A DNA stretch of 64,000 nt, from positions 33,403,588 through 33,467,587 of the forward strand of contig NC_085872.1 in NCBI RefSeq assembly GCF_034702125.1, written 5' to 3'. The DNA is from Engraulis encrasicolus. Its lineage: Eukaryota; Chordata; Actinopteri; Clupeiformes; Engraulidae. Under the pieces are notes generated by a model that did not search any database, was not told where the DNA came from, and was given only the letters and a program-made list of their open reading frames with translations. Of this stretch, positions 14,690 through 27,807 are shown in pieces. Within the stretch, counting starts at the first letter, position 1; every line of letters begins with the position of its first letter. The position numbers and the translations under genes were made by a program.

Positions 14690-14880
14690 GGGATGTACTA
14701 GTTCCTGATTTTTAAGGTTCTGCTGAATACTGAATCCACTGCTTAAGATTTGACCGAATCAGAAACCGAATACAGAATCCTACTCTGATCACCGAAACCG
14801 AACTTCGTCAACAAGGCCAAATGCAGCTAAATCCAAAACCAAATCTTGGCTTTGGTATATCCCCAGTATTAATATCTACC
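14690..14880. mobile_element. Truncated hAT-like repeat, left end only
   Basis: Begins TAGGGATGTACTAGTTCCTG and continues with repeated CCGAATC and ACCGAA words, resembling a fish hAT MITE that starts TAGGGATG. No matching right end (CATCCCTA) is found nearby, so the copy is truncated. Confidence 0.5.
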
Positions 14881-15499
14881 CTGTGTGTGCAAATTCCCTT
14901 GACTTAAATGTGACATTTTGCGATGTGTTGACAGACCACAAAATACAAAATCATATGATCTTAGAACTCATCTTGGCTCTTGGAACTGAAGTCTATATAC
15001 AGTGAGTTGGACTATTACAAAGCATGGCATAATGCAGGCTAAGTATGCTTTTAAAGGCAGTACAGAGAGGTGTATATCTTTTGTTGTGATGAGATTTTGT
15101 CAATCACATATTTAACATATTAAAGTGGCCTCTTTGTCTAATTTCATTCGATGTCCCTGATGTACAGTGTTCATCAAGTCATGCACCATATGTTTTATTT
15201 ATTTCATTCATAAATTATGAATGTTTGATAGATTTTGATTGCCTCTTGCTTTTTCTGGAATGTTATGACTACTATTTGTTTATAACTTTCGGTAAGTCAT
15301 GTCAATGCTGTAGGAGTATAAAGAGCTAATTCAATCTCCTTGTATAAAAAAGAATGACTAACAATCAGTGAATACATGAAGATAAGAGGTGTATGTTTAA
15401 TTGTAGACTGCATAGGGAACTGTAAGCAACCTAGCATAATGTTTGAATGTCTCTGACATCACATCAACACTGCATATTAGTCACAGCTGAATCATAATG
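14881..15499. other. No gene seen
   Basis: AT-rich sequence with no supported feature. Confidence 0.4.
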
Positions 15500-15890
15500 C
15501 CTATTTCAGACCAGAGCAGGGAAGCGGGGCAGGACAATATTTACCGGCAGTGGCGAAAATACATGGAACCAGATCTGTCCTTCCACATCAAACGACGATA
15601 GTTGGGCGGTAGCAGCGCGGGTCACGGCTCCGCTCCGCGCTGCATTTGAAAAATAGAACTCGAGAGGATTTCGGACGGCAGCGGCCAGCGGTGTCCCGTT
15701 GAAATGAATGGTAAAGTAGCAAACTAGCTTTGGTTGTGGGGGGTGTTTTTAACAGGGGTGGCCGTGCATGCCGATGCTGTCGGTGTGAAAGACTGAGTAG
15801 AACACATAGGCCAAGACTTTTCAGAAAGACAGTCGTCTTCTCACTGCCGTCCCGCCACGCTCTAGTATGGATCTGGCCTAACAGCATTCC
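15500..15890. mobile_element. GC-rich TIR MITE (probable)
   Basis: The left edge (CAGACCAGAGCAGGGAAGCG and following) and the right edge (a CTGCCGTCCCGCCACGCTCT block then TGGATCTGGCC) are inversely complementary in broken blocks. The interior contains the words TCACGGCTCCGCTCCGCGC and GTTGAAATGAATGG, as in other MITEs of this type. No open frame. The target duplication is not clear. Confidence 0.5.
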
Positions 15891-16219
15891 TGCATTCTTT
15901 TCATGTTGATCAAAGAATGTGACACCTCTTATTCCTAACCCAATTGAACAATAACAGGATTAGCAAACACTCTTGCAATAATATTAAAAGACTTATGATG
16001 CCAGAGAAGCAACTACAGTTGCGTTTGAAACATTACATTAATATTCAGTATTGTTTGTATATTTATTTTGATTCAACTGTTGCTCTGTGTTGATTGATTG
16101 TTTTCATTCTTTGTTGTATTATTGTAAGTGTCTGAGAAAGAACGCATAGGCTACAATGGGTGGAGCTGAACACATATGACTGAAGCTCAACAGCCAAATA
16201 GTGTAATAGTCATGTAGAC

Positions 16220-16437
16220 CAGTGTTTCCCAACCAGGGGTACGTGTACCACTAGGGGTACGCGAGCACACTGCAGGGGGTACTTGGAAAGATGTTATTAT
16301 TATAAGAAATGCATGAAGCAGTCACATCAGGACAGAGAAAGCGATATAAAACATGAATTAGGGGGTACTCATGTCACAACTAAGAGGTTTAGGGGGTCCG
16401 CGAGACAAAAAAGGTTGGGAAACACTGATGTAGACTG
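16220..16437. mobile_element. hAT-type MITE with perfect 8-bp duplication
   Basis: The ends CAGTGTTTCCCAACC and GGTTGGGAAACACTG are perfect 15-bp inverted repeats flanked by ATGTAGAC on both sides (16212-16219 and 16438-16445). The interior repeats the word AGGGGGTAC. These are textbook hAT (Charlie-like) termini. Length is 218 bp with no coding capacity. Confidence 0.96.
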
Positions 16438-16445
16438 ACATTGGC

Positions 16446-18487
16446 CGAATTTAAGGTGTGTTGGATTCTCTGAGTAATTTGACACACCAAGCTAGCCAGG
16501 CCGTGCCCTCTAAGTGACGCAACACCTTTGGCGTTGCAACTAGTCAGGTCAAGAGCAATCCAAGTACTTTCTGAGCTCCCAAAAAATTGGGAACTCCTCC
16601 CACTTTGTCGGGAAGCAAACAACCATTAGCAAACCAAGGGAGGTGAGTCAACCATGTCGTTTGGGAAATGTTAGTTGTTATGTTCTTGGTCAGACCAAGT
16701 CTGAAAGAGATTTTAAAGTCGATGATAATCAGGCTAACACCAAGCTATACCAAAGCCTGGAGAGCATGCGGTCAACTGTGTCTGAGTGAGCTCTTTTCAG
16801 AACCACAGAGCAAATCTCCCCTGCTTTCTTACTAACTGGGTCCAACTTCCTGCTCCCATGTCTTGACTTCACTTAAACGAATGGAGATGTAGACCTCCAT
16901 TCATCAGTTTAATTGGAAGCACCACCAAATGTATTACTGTATTTTTCATTTCAGCCCTGGCGCCAAAGTGATTTGCAATTCCGATTTATGCGCCTGCACT
17001 AATGCGCAATTGTGTGTTTCTCGACAGAGGGGTTCTCCTTTGTTTGTTCTGATTGAAAATAACATTAAAACAAGCCAACCAAGTGGAAAGAGAAAGCGGG
17101 GGTTGGGTTAGGAGGGGGCAGTGAAAGAAGTGGTGGAAAAAAACGGCAAGGGATTGATGGAGAAGAAGTGATAAGCAATCTTGTTTATTGAGAACTCTCA
17201 TTCATGGAAGGGGGATTGTTATTGCGTTCCTCATCACGGAAATTTATTCTTTTTCATGGTGGGGGTCTGCGAGCTCAATGAGACATCATCAATATCATCG
17301 CCAGGCCAGATAAATAGCCCTCTCCACAGGAGAGCAACAAAGCAATCTTTTTTCGAGAAAGACCAACTACGACCCTCAAAGTGAAACAAGGCGAAAATGA
17401 AGCAATTCCTGCCCAGCAACACTCAGGGAGCAGTCACAAGCCAGAAGTCAAGCCCAATACTGAACAGGCACACCACATTCTCACAGACAAGATTGCAGCC
17501 AAGTGCCGACTGAGAGACTGGTGGGTGGGTGTGTTCTAATTTGGTATGGAGTGCCACAGTACTCGGTGGTGCTGTCGATGGGTTAGAGAGGACAACCACA
17601 CAGCAGATGCACCATGCAGCCATTGTCAGCAGTTTCCACAGATACTAAACGAGACATTACTGGGCCCAGGTCATCACATTATGTACTGTTACTGAGGTAA
17701 ACAGTTTTGTCACACCAAATGCATCCCCTATATTTCAGACCTCCCCTCTTCAAGCATGCCTTGATGGCAGTGAAGATCGTGCTGGATTTCCTCTGCATCG
17801 GGCTAAAGCTTTTTGGGTCCAATTTTGATTCAGTCCTTTTCATTTGAGGTGATTTTTTTACAACCACATGAGAAAATTGGCTGGCTGGCTGACTATAATA
17901 TTTCTTTCCTCGAAAGCACCAAAGAGGGAGAGGATAGACCACAGGCTTTTAAAGTCCATGGTTTAAAAATAAGTAGTGCATTTTGGCAGAAAGCTTTTAT
18001 GAATGGCATGGCAATGTGAGGCAGTCTCTCAGGCACTCGAAGTGCAGTCGCCAGGTAGAAAATTAAAGAAATACATCACAGCATGTTTGCAGAAGAATAG
18101 ATCTGCAATGCCTCGAGGTTCAGAGCTCGACTGCTCTCTTATTACTGATATATTCTTCTGTTTATGTTTGGTAGTCTTACACTGATATTTTATTTCCATT
18201 GTATGATACCTTTTAGTTAAACTCCAATTAAAGGTGCACTCCAGTTGAAGCTGCAGTCTAGTGCTATATTTTTGAATGAATGTTTTGTTTGGAGTGTGCA
18301 AGCGTTAATGTGTCTGTCCTAACACCATTTAGCACTGCTCATCTGGGCAGACTCCTCAAGTCTCCCTGATTGGTTAAACCGAGGCATGTATTCCTGTCAC
18401 ATCTCTGATCACCCGACCCCATCTCTACCCTCTAAGCTTCCCATACTAATGGCCTGCCAAGCTGATGCAGATAGACCTTTCTGCCTG

Positions 18488-18489
<2 letters not shown>
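16446..18489. other. No gene seen
   Basis: About 2 kb with no exon, RNA or repeat terminus that I can support. The short frames on both strands show no domain. Low-complexity content is small here compared with neighbouring sequence. Confidence 0.4.
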
Positions 18490-18568
<79 letters not shown>

Positions 18569-18620
18569 ATCTCTCTCTCTCTATATATATATCTCTATAT
18601 CTCTATCTCTCTCTCTCTCC
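18490..18620. repeat. (CT)n with (TA)n and CTAT interruptions
   Basis: About 35 CT units followed by mixed CTAT, TATA and CT units up to the sequence CTCACC. Confidence 0.95.
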
Positions 18621-19530
18621 TCACCATCATCAAGATCTCCTTTGTAAAAGTGGTAGTTCTGGCCTCTCAGCTTGCTGATTCAAACTGTCGTTGCTTCTGT
18701 GCATTTTTTTTTTCAGTTTTAATTTTTTGTCTTTGGATGGGGCAGACTGGAAATTGCCAATAAACACAACCAGTAGACACCTTCCAGCCAGGTTTGACAC
18801 TACAACTGTGCATCTCTAAAGCAAACTGACTGTCGCGCAGTCATCGGTTAATGGCTGTTCTGAGTGGTTGAGCTTGAGTGGCATCGGTGTAGGTGTGTGT
18901 AATTGGATATAGCAGCCGTTAATGTCATCCATGACCGTGGAGCTGTGCACCTGTGGCTGTGAGGAGAGAGGTAGTGGGTGGTGGAGTGCGTCACACAAAC
19001 AGATGTACTGGGTGTGCATGTGTGTTAGTGTGCTTCTCGTGCACACCTTCCAAACGGTGTGTTCCAAATTTCCTGGCCGTGATGCCAGCTGGGGTATTTT
19101 TGGATGCCTTTGCCTGGGTTACTACTGCACTGGTCCCTGAAGTCCCTGTGGCTCTAACCCACGCACCACTGGGATCACAGAAGTCCATCATGTTTGACTG
19201 TCGCTCACTCACTCAGTCTCTCTTCTTCGTACTTTAGTGTCTTTCCTCTCTTGTCATCTGTATAAATTCCTTTTTCCAAGCAGACTTACCTACACACACA
19301 CAAAAAAACCTACTCAATCCTTGATAATAAGTGACTCATTTCGAGTTGATCCTCCCAAAGCATACACTCTTTTTTTCTTTTCCCTTGTCTTCCTGCTACT
19401 GCATTTTTCTACATGCCACCCTCTTTTACTTTATTTAAAACTACAGTTAGTGTTTTGCGTGCTTTCATATTTCTTTATTGTGTTCTCTTAATCTGGCTTT
19501 TTCACCAAGCTTGGTCTGCTGACACTTCCA
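18621..19530. other. No gene seen
   Basis: No supported exon or repeat. Pyrimidine-rich sequence at 19220-19500 produces meaningless hydrophobic frames. Confidence 0.4.
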
Positions 19531-20040
19531 TACACTCAAAGAAGTATTTGGACATCTCAGAATGAGTAATGGGAAAAAGCTGTAACATGTCAAAAATAGC
19601 AGCTAGTCATCGCCAAACCTATCATGAGACATACTGTGCCTACTCATACCTGCAGTGACTGCAGACGTCAAACCTGATGTCCAAACATCATGGCCATAGT
19701 TTACATTATGCACAATGGGTGCCACACAGAAGAATGTAGCTTACTGTCAGAAAACAAGTCAGATCAAGCTTATTTAGCCACAAACTTATTTAATCTTAGA
19801 CCCATTGCTGCTGGATGTTGCGCTGCATAAAAAGGAGATCAGAGTAAAATGTAGAAAGTGCACAAAGTGTCATGGGCATGCTGTTGTGTTGATAATTATT
19901 CTGACAGAATATACTGGAATAATTTGTTTTTGGTAATTTCTTATAGAGTATAAGAACGACGAGACATACATGTTCTTCACTCATGGTTAGTAGTGAGGTG
20001 AAGTCATTTATAGTCAAACAACAGGTGTTATTGATGTGCA

Positions 20041-20520
20041 ATGAGGAGGGACTTGAATCAGGATGGGCTTCTGGGTGTAGTGAAGTCGGCAGAACCAATG
20101 CCATTGCTATGCAAATTACACAAAGTGTATGGCTCTCAATATGCACAGAAACAGCACAGACACACGCCAGAAACCCTCTGGCACAAAGCCGTCTGGACAG
20201 ACAAGACCAAAATGAACTCACCAGAATCACAGACACTATCTTGGAAAATATTTAGCAAGTATTGGCATCAAATCTTACTGTGTGAACACATGGTGAGTAA
20301 CTGATGCCATGAGGATGGGTGGATTACAAAGGATCAGATCTGGTTGATGGCATCAGTTGATGGATCACCCTGGAAGCTTCCAACATGACCATAATGGGGT
20401 AGTTGACCTGTCTTTAGACCTGTCTTTAGACCTGTCTTTAGACCTGTCTTTAGAGTGGTCATGTCAGTCTCCTGACCTCCACTCAGGGCAGACCTTGTGC
20501 AATGTATCTGATATCCCAAG
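20041..20520 (+). pseudogene. Tc1 transposase relic
   Basis: The frame at 20041-20304 reads RRDLNQDGLLG and then LWHKAVWTDKTKMNS, matching the Tc1 pattern 'GLxG ... W..viWSDEtK', which carries the first catalytic Asp. After a frame change, the frame from 20357 reads FQHDHNG and then EWSCQSPDLHS, matching 'FQqDN' (second Asp) and 'eWPaQSPDLNP'. The third catalytic acidic residue is not discernible. Frames are broken and a 48-bp tandem repeat sits between the FQHD and SPDL motifs, so it cannot be active. Confidence 0.85.
20405..20452. repeat. Four perfect 12-bp tandem repeats
   Basis: GACCTGTCTTTA is repeated exactly four times. In the transposase frame it encodes Asp-Leu-Ser-Leu four times, inserted just before the SPDL motif of the Tc1 relic. 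Confidence 0.97.
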
Positions 20521-20774
20521 AATTAACTGGTGCTTTTCCCCCCCTCTGATTTGCCATTTCACCCTCGACTACCAAAAATACATTACACTGACATTAATGT
20601 TAAAAGGGGTATTACACAGCATGACCTGGGATACGTACAGTTTTGATTAGGGTCAGTAGAAGTAAAAATACTTCACTAGTATACTCAATGTGCCAAATAG
20701 TTACTCATTGCAACAAAATAACCAATTTTCTCCTTATTTTTTATTTTCTCCTCTTTATTTACAACACTATTAAG

Positions 20775-20785
20775 TGTGTGTGCGT

Positions 20786-20835
<50 letters not shown>
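20775..20835. repeat. (GT)n microsatellite, left half
   Basis: GT repeats with early GTGCGT variants. The array resumes at 22135 beyond an inserted transposon. Confidence 0.95.
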
Positions 20836-20836
<1 letters not shown>

Positions 20837-22134
20837 AGAGCATGGGCACCCGACCGAAGCCCGACGGGCCTGGTCGGAGCCCGACGGGCCGGGCCGGACT
20901 CGGACAAAAAAAATAGAATATCTGTCGGACTCGGGTCGGGCTCGGGCTTGAACCAAACAGACATTGTGAAAATTGTAAGCAATCAGAGGAAACGTTTCAG
21001 TTCATGCAAACGGCAGTTTTGTGATTAAAAAATAAGTAATTGAATATGCATAAATGAAAATGTTGGTAGGCTACTCGTGCGAGTGATCATTATTGGCTGT
21101 ATGCACGCGCCAAGTTACCAGTGGCAACATGGACGCTCACTCCCAGTCAGCCGTGCAGGAATGCCGAGTCAACTTGCTTTCTTAATAAGCGCCAAATACA
21201 GTTGTCAGTGAACGCGTGGTCTTTTGTTGTAGGCCTAGTGTAGGCCATGTTTTAGCATGCCTTCGGTGCTGTCTTAAATGTTGAACATAAAATGACGAAG
21301 TTTGTCACTGCATTGCTCGCCAAGGATTACATTTCCAGCAAGGGGTAGCAAGGAGCATAATATGGATTAAAGAAGACGCACACGCTACGTGGAGTTGCCT
21401 AAGGTAGGGGCGAAGAGGTTTCCTGTTACTACTTTGTCCGCTGTGACATTTCATGTCCTTCACGTAGGTTCTTAATTCTTGTCACTTTTACTGTAGCCTA
21501 CAGTTGTAACTATGCGCGTGCAACCTTTCCTGATTTTATATTGACCGCATGGACATCAGGGGAAATGACATTCTCTTGGAGGGCCGAACAGGCTACTGTT
21601 CTTCGGGGTGAACTTATAGCCCATCCTTCTTAACGACAAGGAGTGGCATCTTCACCGGCTCGCGGGGATTTATTTGCACTAACAGTAACGTAACAAATGC
21701 GTCCATAGCCGCGCTGACTGCATCCAAACCGTATTCGTTAGTTTTCACCCTTCTTATCCTCTCACACCCCTCCCATGCATTTGATCACAGCACCCAACAT
21801 CTCTGGTCTAACCGAAAGAAACATAAGGTGCGCTGTCACATGTATGCGTGTGTTTATACTTACTATGCGTGCGTAACTAAATTAGGCTACAGCAAATTGC
21901 CTCATCCTAGTTGCCTATCCTGGCTATTTATCACGTGCTATTTTGAGTATGAAGGAGGCCACATAGAAAATATTGCTTGCGCACAGGTTCTGTTGTTATT
22001 ACAGTGGTCTCGGGCTTCGGACGGGTTCGGACACAAACATTTTAATTAGTCTCGGGCTCGGGTCGGGGTTGATCACTTTTCTGTCGGCTGAGGGCCGGGC
22101 TCGGACAGAAAAAACCGGCCCGAGCCACGCTCTA
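20836..22134. mobile_element. hAT-like element inserted in (GT)n
   Basis: The left end is CAGAGCATGGGCACCCGACC. The right end, ending GGCCCGAGCCACGCTCTA, is its degenerate inverse. Subterminal regions at both ends are loaded with CCCGAC/GTCGGG and CTCGGGCTCGG words. Both flanks are GTGTGTGT, which acts as an 8-bp duplication but is also what a GT array would give anyway. The 1.3 kb interior has no transposase frame, so the element is non-autonomous. Confidence 0.85.
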
Positions 22135-22166
<32 letters not shown>

Positions 22167-22190
22167 GCGTGAGAGTGAGAGAGAGAGAGA
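22135..22190. repeat. (GT)n-(GA)n microsatellite, right half
   Basis: Continuation of the array interrupted by the hAT-like element, passing into GA units. Confidence 0.95.
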
Positions 22191-22542
22191 TACGCTATTT
22201 GATAGTATATTGACTTGTCATTTACAGTTTTTAAAATGCATGAATAGGCCACGATTTCAGCCAGAGAGCCATTACTCCCTTTTATGTCATAACATCATAA
22301 CATCAGTAGCCACTCCTCGTAACGTTTTAAAAACCTTGTTCCTTAAATGTGAGTTTGTAATGTAATTTAGGCACTGTAAGACTTTCAACTACTTGTCTTT
22401 ATCCTTTATCCAGTTTTTAAAATGCTGGAAAATCTTTAGACGGCAAATTCTGACTGCCTTATGTAATTAACATTTGTACAATCAGGCCAGTGATTTGCTT
22501 CCTACAGCTCTACCCTTATTGTTAACCTACAATTATAGGAGC
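22191..22542. other. No gene seen
   Basis: AT-rich sequence with no supported feature. Confidence 0.4.
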
Positions 22543-22612
22543 GGTGTGTGTGTGTGTGCGGGTATGCATATGGGGGTGTGTCTATGTCTATGTCTGTGTC
22601 TGTGTGTGCCTG
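22543..22612. repeat. Degenerate (GT)n and (TGTCTG)n tract
   Basis: GT units followed by imperfect TGTCTA and TGTCTG hexamers. Confidence 0.9.
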
Positions 22613-22730
22613 TGTCTGAGAATTCTTCTTTCAGCCTGCATATTGGGATATTGGGTTGTTCACACACAGCTCAAAGGTGGAGGATTATTTTGCAGAACAG
22701 ATCTTAGCTCAGGTGTAACCTTTCCTTTAT

Positions 22731-22915
<185 letters not shown>

Positions 22916-23050
22916 CTCTCCAGTATGCATCTGCTCCCTAGGTCAAACTGGGCAAAAATTTCATGAATTCTGTTTTTCCATCATGAATGATGAATTAGAT
23001 GCTTAAGTCTGTTCTTTTGCACTCCATAACTTTGTGCGCTCACCTTGACC

Positions 23051-23226
23051 TGTGTGTGTGTGTGTGTGTGTGTGCCTGCGTGCGTGCGTGCGTGTTTGTG
23101 TGTTAATGTGTGTGTCTGTGTGTTAATGTGTGTGTCTGTGTGTGTGCGCTTGTGTGTGTGTGCGCTTGTGTGTGTGTGTGCATGTGTGTGTGTGCGCGTA
23201 TGTGTGTGTGTGTGTGTCTGTGCGTG
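23051..23226. repeat. Imperfect (GT)n with longer-period units
   Basis: GT repeats carrying TGCG tetramers and two tandem copies of an approximately 20-bp unit containing GTTAATGTGTGTGTCTGTGT near 23102-23140. Confidence 0.93.
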
Positions 23227-23470
23227 ATAATGACTGCAGGGACAAGACCACAGTTATCAGGACGCAGCAGAGGCAGTGGCACCAGTCTGCCCATTGCCTC
23301 TGTAAAGAGAGAGTGAAAAGATCACCCCAGAATGAGTCCTATTGTCTACCAAACTGCCTGACTTGACTCTAACTTCCATATCTCTCTTTCCCTCCCTCCT
23401 TCCCCATTCCCATTCACTCCCTCCCTCATCCAACCCCCCCCCCCCATGCCTTTCCTCCTCCCTCTTACAG

Positions 23471-23534
23471 AGTTACATTCATGGAAGTAGCCAGGCTCAA
23501 TATGTGGCCGAGTCTCACATCATCCTGCTGTTGA
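23471..23534 (+). CDS. Candidate exon: juxtamembrane region and start of TM segment
   Basis: A strong acceptor (pyrimidine run then TTACAG) precedes a 64-nt open block reading SYIHGSSQAQYVAESHIILL plus L and one extra base. The donor would be TTGA|GTATCC, which has GT but a weak consensus. Phase 1 at the end fits the phase of the exon at 32123 exactly, and joining them extends a hydrophobic run across the junction into a single long transmembrane segment. Splicing is my inference. Without the weak donor, the frame simply runs on to a stop at 23674. The gene is not recognised. Confidence 0.4.
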
Positions 23535-23882
23535 GTATCCTTTTTCTGCCATTCCTGTGGACAAGCCTGAGTCAGTTCCACACCGTTCCTCCTCAAGCTG
23601 ACCCCCAGTGCCGGCGGAGAGAGCTGACGCCAACAACTCATCTCCTTTTCCGAAGCCAAAGGATTGATGAATGACATGGAGCGTGAACATTTTAAACCAA
23701 CCTATTTCCTTGTGCTATAATTTCCAGTTCAGTGTGTCCTGTCCTGTTTTTGTGTTGATGTACATGTGCACACTTCATCTGCTTCTGTGTTGATGAAAGA
23801 AAAATAGCCTTTGATTCAAGACAGCCTTTGAATGTCTGGTGGTGCAATTTGACTTTTTTTTTTCCTCTTCACAAACACTCCC

Positions 23883-23886
<4 letters not shown>
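23535..23886. other. Putative intron sequence
   Basis: If the exon call at 23471 is right, this is the start of an intron of about 8.6 kb. No independent feature seen. Confidence 0.35.
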
Positions 23887-23931
<45 letters not shown>

Positions 23932-23935
23932 TCCA
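23887..23935. repeat. (CT)n microsatellite
   Basis: About 20 CT units bounded by CCCT. Confidence 0.95.
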
Positions 23936-24248
23936 GCCAAAATGGCTAGTAGATGTTAATCTTATTAGCCAAATGCACACTCACTAATGGGCCAAAAAGT
24001 AGCTAGTCAGGTAATGTTTTGCCGGTTGGCTGGTATTAATTTAGAGCCCTTACAATCACCATCACACCCCCTTACAAGGGTATATTATGTAGACATAAAC
24101 CCACTCACACACACACTTAAGTCAGACAGTTGGCTCTCCCATCTCCTCCCTCTGTTTGCCTCCACCCTTGGAATACTGGCAAGCCTGCTGGCACCTCCTC
24201 CTCCTCGCTGGTAGGTAGGAACAACTCTTGGCTGACATGCTAAGCTAG

Positions 24249-24282
24249 TGTGTGCGTGTGTGTGCGTGCGTGCATGCGTGCA

Positions 24283-24329
<47 letters not shown>
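24249..24329. repeat. (GT)n with GCAT/GCGT variants
   Basis: Variant TGCG/TGCA units followed by about 22 pure GT units, ending directly at a hAT-like terminus. Confidence 0.95.
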
Positions 24330-24331
<2 letters not shown>

Positions 24332-24480
24332 GGCCGCTGACAGCTTTGCCCAGGCCCGGGACAAAATCATCTGAAAGGGCCCCCCTCTCAATGCATTCAA
24401 TCTAATGGGGACCAAATTTTGGTTCCCCCCTTTTCTCAGTGCCCGGGAAAACTGTCCCGTTTGGAAGATGTTTTGCCCAC
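24330..24480. mobile_element. hAT-like fragment (CAGGGCCGCTGAC end)
   Basis: CAGGGCCGCTGACAGC followed by CCCAGGCCCGGGACAAA and GGGCCCCCC resembles the left end of a widespread fish hAT MITE. No right end is identified, so the 3' limit is arbitrary. Confidence 0.5.
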
Positions 24481-25707
<1,227 letters not shown>

Positions 25708-25775
25708 TTGTGTCCGTGTTTGACATTTATTTCTGGGCTTCTGTGTATGTATTTATTATTTGTTTGTGCAATTCT

Positions 25776-25780
<5 letters not shown>

Positions 25781-25822
<42 letters not shown>

Positions 25823-25862
25823 CCCTCTTTCCTCCCTCTCTCTCTCTCCTCTCTCTCCTCTC

Positions 25863-25936
<74 letters not shown>
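25781..25936. repeat. (CT)n microsatellite with CCTC interruptions
   Basis: CT array broken at 25818-25865 by CTCCCT/TCCTCTCC units, then about 35 pure CT units ending at a GCGGCGCGCG block. Confidence 0.96.
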
Positions 25937-25937
<1 letters not shown>

Positions 25938-26844
25938 GGCGCGCGCACACACACCCTTTTTTCCATTTTCTACTTCTTCACACAACACTACACCTTAACA
26001 CACAATCACCCAAGAGGTTATGTTGGCTTTATGCATTAGCACCAATTCACGATGTAGCCCCTATGCTATGTAAGTAGGATGATATACGTAAGTATATTAT
26101 GGAAACTGACAAGTTATTTTGGATTGGGGGGGGGGGGTGCTGCACCTCTGTGGCTAACCTGGTGGTGCTTAATGCTAAAATTGTATCCGCCCAGTGCAGG
26201 CAGCATGGGGGACTACTTTTTTCCAAATGAGTTGTGAGTGTAATCATGTGGTCAGGAAGATTCTGGAAGGGCGTTGGACATCTTTTACCAATGTAGCAGT
26301 ACATGTCTACTACCGTTACATGACCTTGTAGCCAGATGCGTGTACAGAGAACTAAAAGGACTTGTACACCAGGATGAACATGATAAAGAAAATAATAACA
26401 AATAGAGAGTGTTCAGTTTGTGCCTTATGACTGGGAAACCCGTGGAATAGATCAGGTCTGGAGTATCACACAACTCCATGAGGAGCATCCAGCCTGCCAT
26501 ATTTGCAGCCTACTGTAGCATTTCTTGACACATCCTGCTCCACGGTCTGCTGCTAAACAGTGTTAGTGTCTTAGTCACTTTTCCTCTGTACGTGTAGTGG
26601 TGCTGTGGCTGCAAATCAGCCTTCATATGACTCCATGCCAACAGTGGCTTTGTAATCAGCTTGCTGTTTAGGAGAGAGCATCAGCTATGCTTGTCAACAT
26701 TACGCCAATTTCAACAGTCATCATCTGCATGTACCTTTTATTTTGGGGCAATGATAGTATACAGTAAATATAATCCATGCGTCTTGTAAGGCTCGCATGT
26801 TATGCTTATCCATCATCATCATTAAAGGGCTGTACCATTTTGCA
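25937..26844. other. No gene seen; short poly-G near 26129
   Basis: A G homopolymer of about 11 lies near 26127-26137. No supported exon or repeat end. Confidence 0.4.
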
Positions 26845-27003
26845 CAGGGGTGTCGCACAGGGGGGTAAAGTGTGACTGGGTCATTAGAGCACCATGTATA
26901 TAGGGGGCCCACACGCAGTCCGATTTATGTAGATATAATATGGCTGGGGGGGTCCATTGGAGCTGATTGTACATAGCGCCCACAATTTGCTGCTACGCCC
27001 CTG
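26845..27003. mobile_element. hAT-like MITE, family B, uninterrupted copy
   Basis: The ends CAGGGGTGTCGCA and TGCTACGCCCCTG are inverted. The body (GGGGGGTAAAGTGT, CCACACGCAGTCCG, GGAGCTGATTGTACATAG) is shared with 27341-27807. It provides the empty-site model for that copy. No clean target duplication is visible. Confidence 0.8.
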
Positions 27004-27340
27004 CACATGCCCCATAGGTCTCTTACAGTAATTCAGTAATGAATTTGAAAATGCAATAAAGAATAGCTTTCATTGAGCTGAAGTAATGACAGGACATTAC
27101 ATTACAGGACATCTGTCTTCTGTGTTCTTTGTGGAAATTAATAGTTTGTTTCGTAATGGTAAGAGAATATGATCATGAATATGATATATCGAATATAATA
27201 TAGAATTTGATACGTTGATTTTGGTGATCCTAGTAGTTAATGCATTTATAGGTAGCTATGAGTGCAATGAAGGTGCAAAACAGCTGTAACATCCTAATTC
27301 TGACCTGCCTTCCAGCTCGCTCATCCATGCTATATGTAGC

Positions 27341-27807
27341 CAGGGGTGTCGTACAGGGGGGTAAAGTGTAACTGAGTTTCCAGGGCCACATGTATATGGG
27401 TGGCCCACACATAGGTCTTTCAGGCCGACCAGAATGGAGCCGTTGCCCGCACCAGTTACGTTCAGCACTTAAGTGCTTATCTGCGAACCGCCCGTGTTCA
27501 TACCGGGCTCTGAACTTTTTAAGCATGTGACTGTGTTATCTGGATGAACCTGCTGACGGCCGCGCTGTTGTCATAGTTCGCGGAGAAAAACCTAGTATTT
27601 CGCGGTTCGCATTGCGAACCGACTTTCCGGTTCGCGAGCGCTAAAATCTGTAGCGTGAACAAGACGACCGGTTCGCGATTACGGGCACCGGCACGGTTCT
27701 CAGTCGGCCTAAATGCGCTAACAGTGTCAGATTTATGTATATATATCGCTGGGGGGTCCATGGGAGCTGATTGTACATAGGGCCCACAATTACCTGCTAC
27801 GCCCCTG
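27341..27807. mobile_element. hAT-like MITE, family B, interrupted copy
   Basis: Same termini (CAGGGGTGTCGTA and TGCTACGCCCCTG) and body as 26845-27003, flanked by TATGTAGC (27333-27340) and TTTGTAGC (27808-27815), an 8-bp duplication with one mismatch. A second element of about 310 bp splits it between GGCCCACAC and CAGATTTATG. Confidence 0.85.
27415..27725. mobile_element. Element nested in the 27.3 kb MITE
   Basis: Comparison with the uninterrupted copy shows about 310 extra bases here. They are rich in the words GGTTCGC and GCGAACCG in both orientations. The edges AGGCCGACCAGAATGG and ACGGTTCTCAGTCGGCCT are imperfectly inverse. The exact target duplication cannot be read. Superfamily unknown. 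Confidence 0.75.

Larger units (their letters stand above)
19531..20681 (+). mobile_element. Decayed Tc1-like transposon
   Basis: The left end TACACTCAAAGAAGTATTTG has a degenerate inverse counterpart around 20660-20681 (AATACTTCACTAGTA). Between them lies a recognisable Tc1 transposase remnant (20041-20520). The length of about 1.15 kb fits a near-complete but heavily mutated Tc1 element. TA target sites are plausible but not certain. Confidence 0.75.

Noticed and set aside
23535..23674. Read-through extension of the 23471 exon to the stop at 23674
   Set aside because: The extension has low-complexity, polar sequence with no domain. Splicing at 23534 gives a better membrane segment with the 32123 exon, though this remains uncertain.
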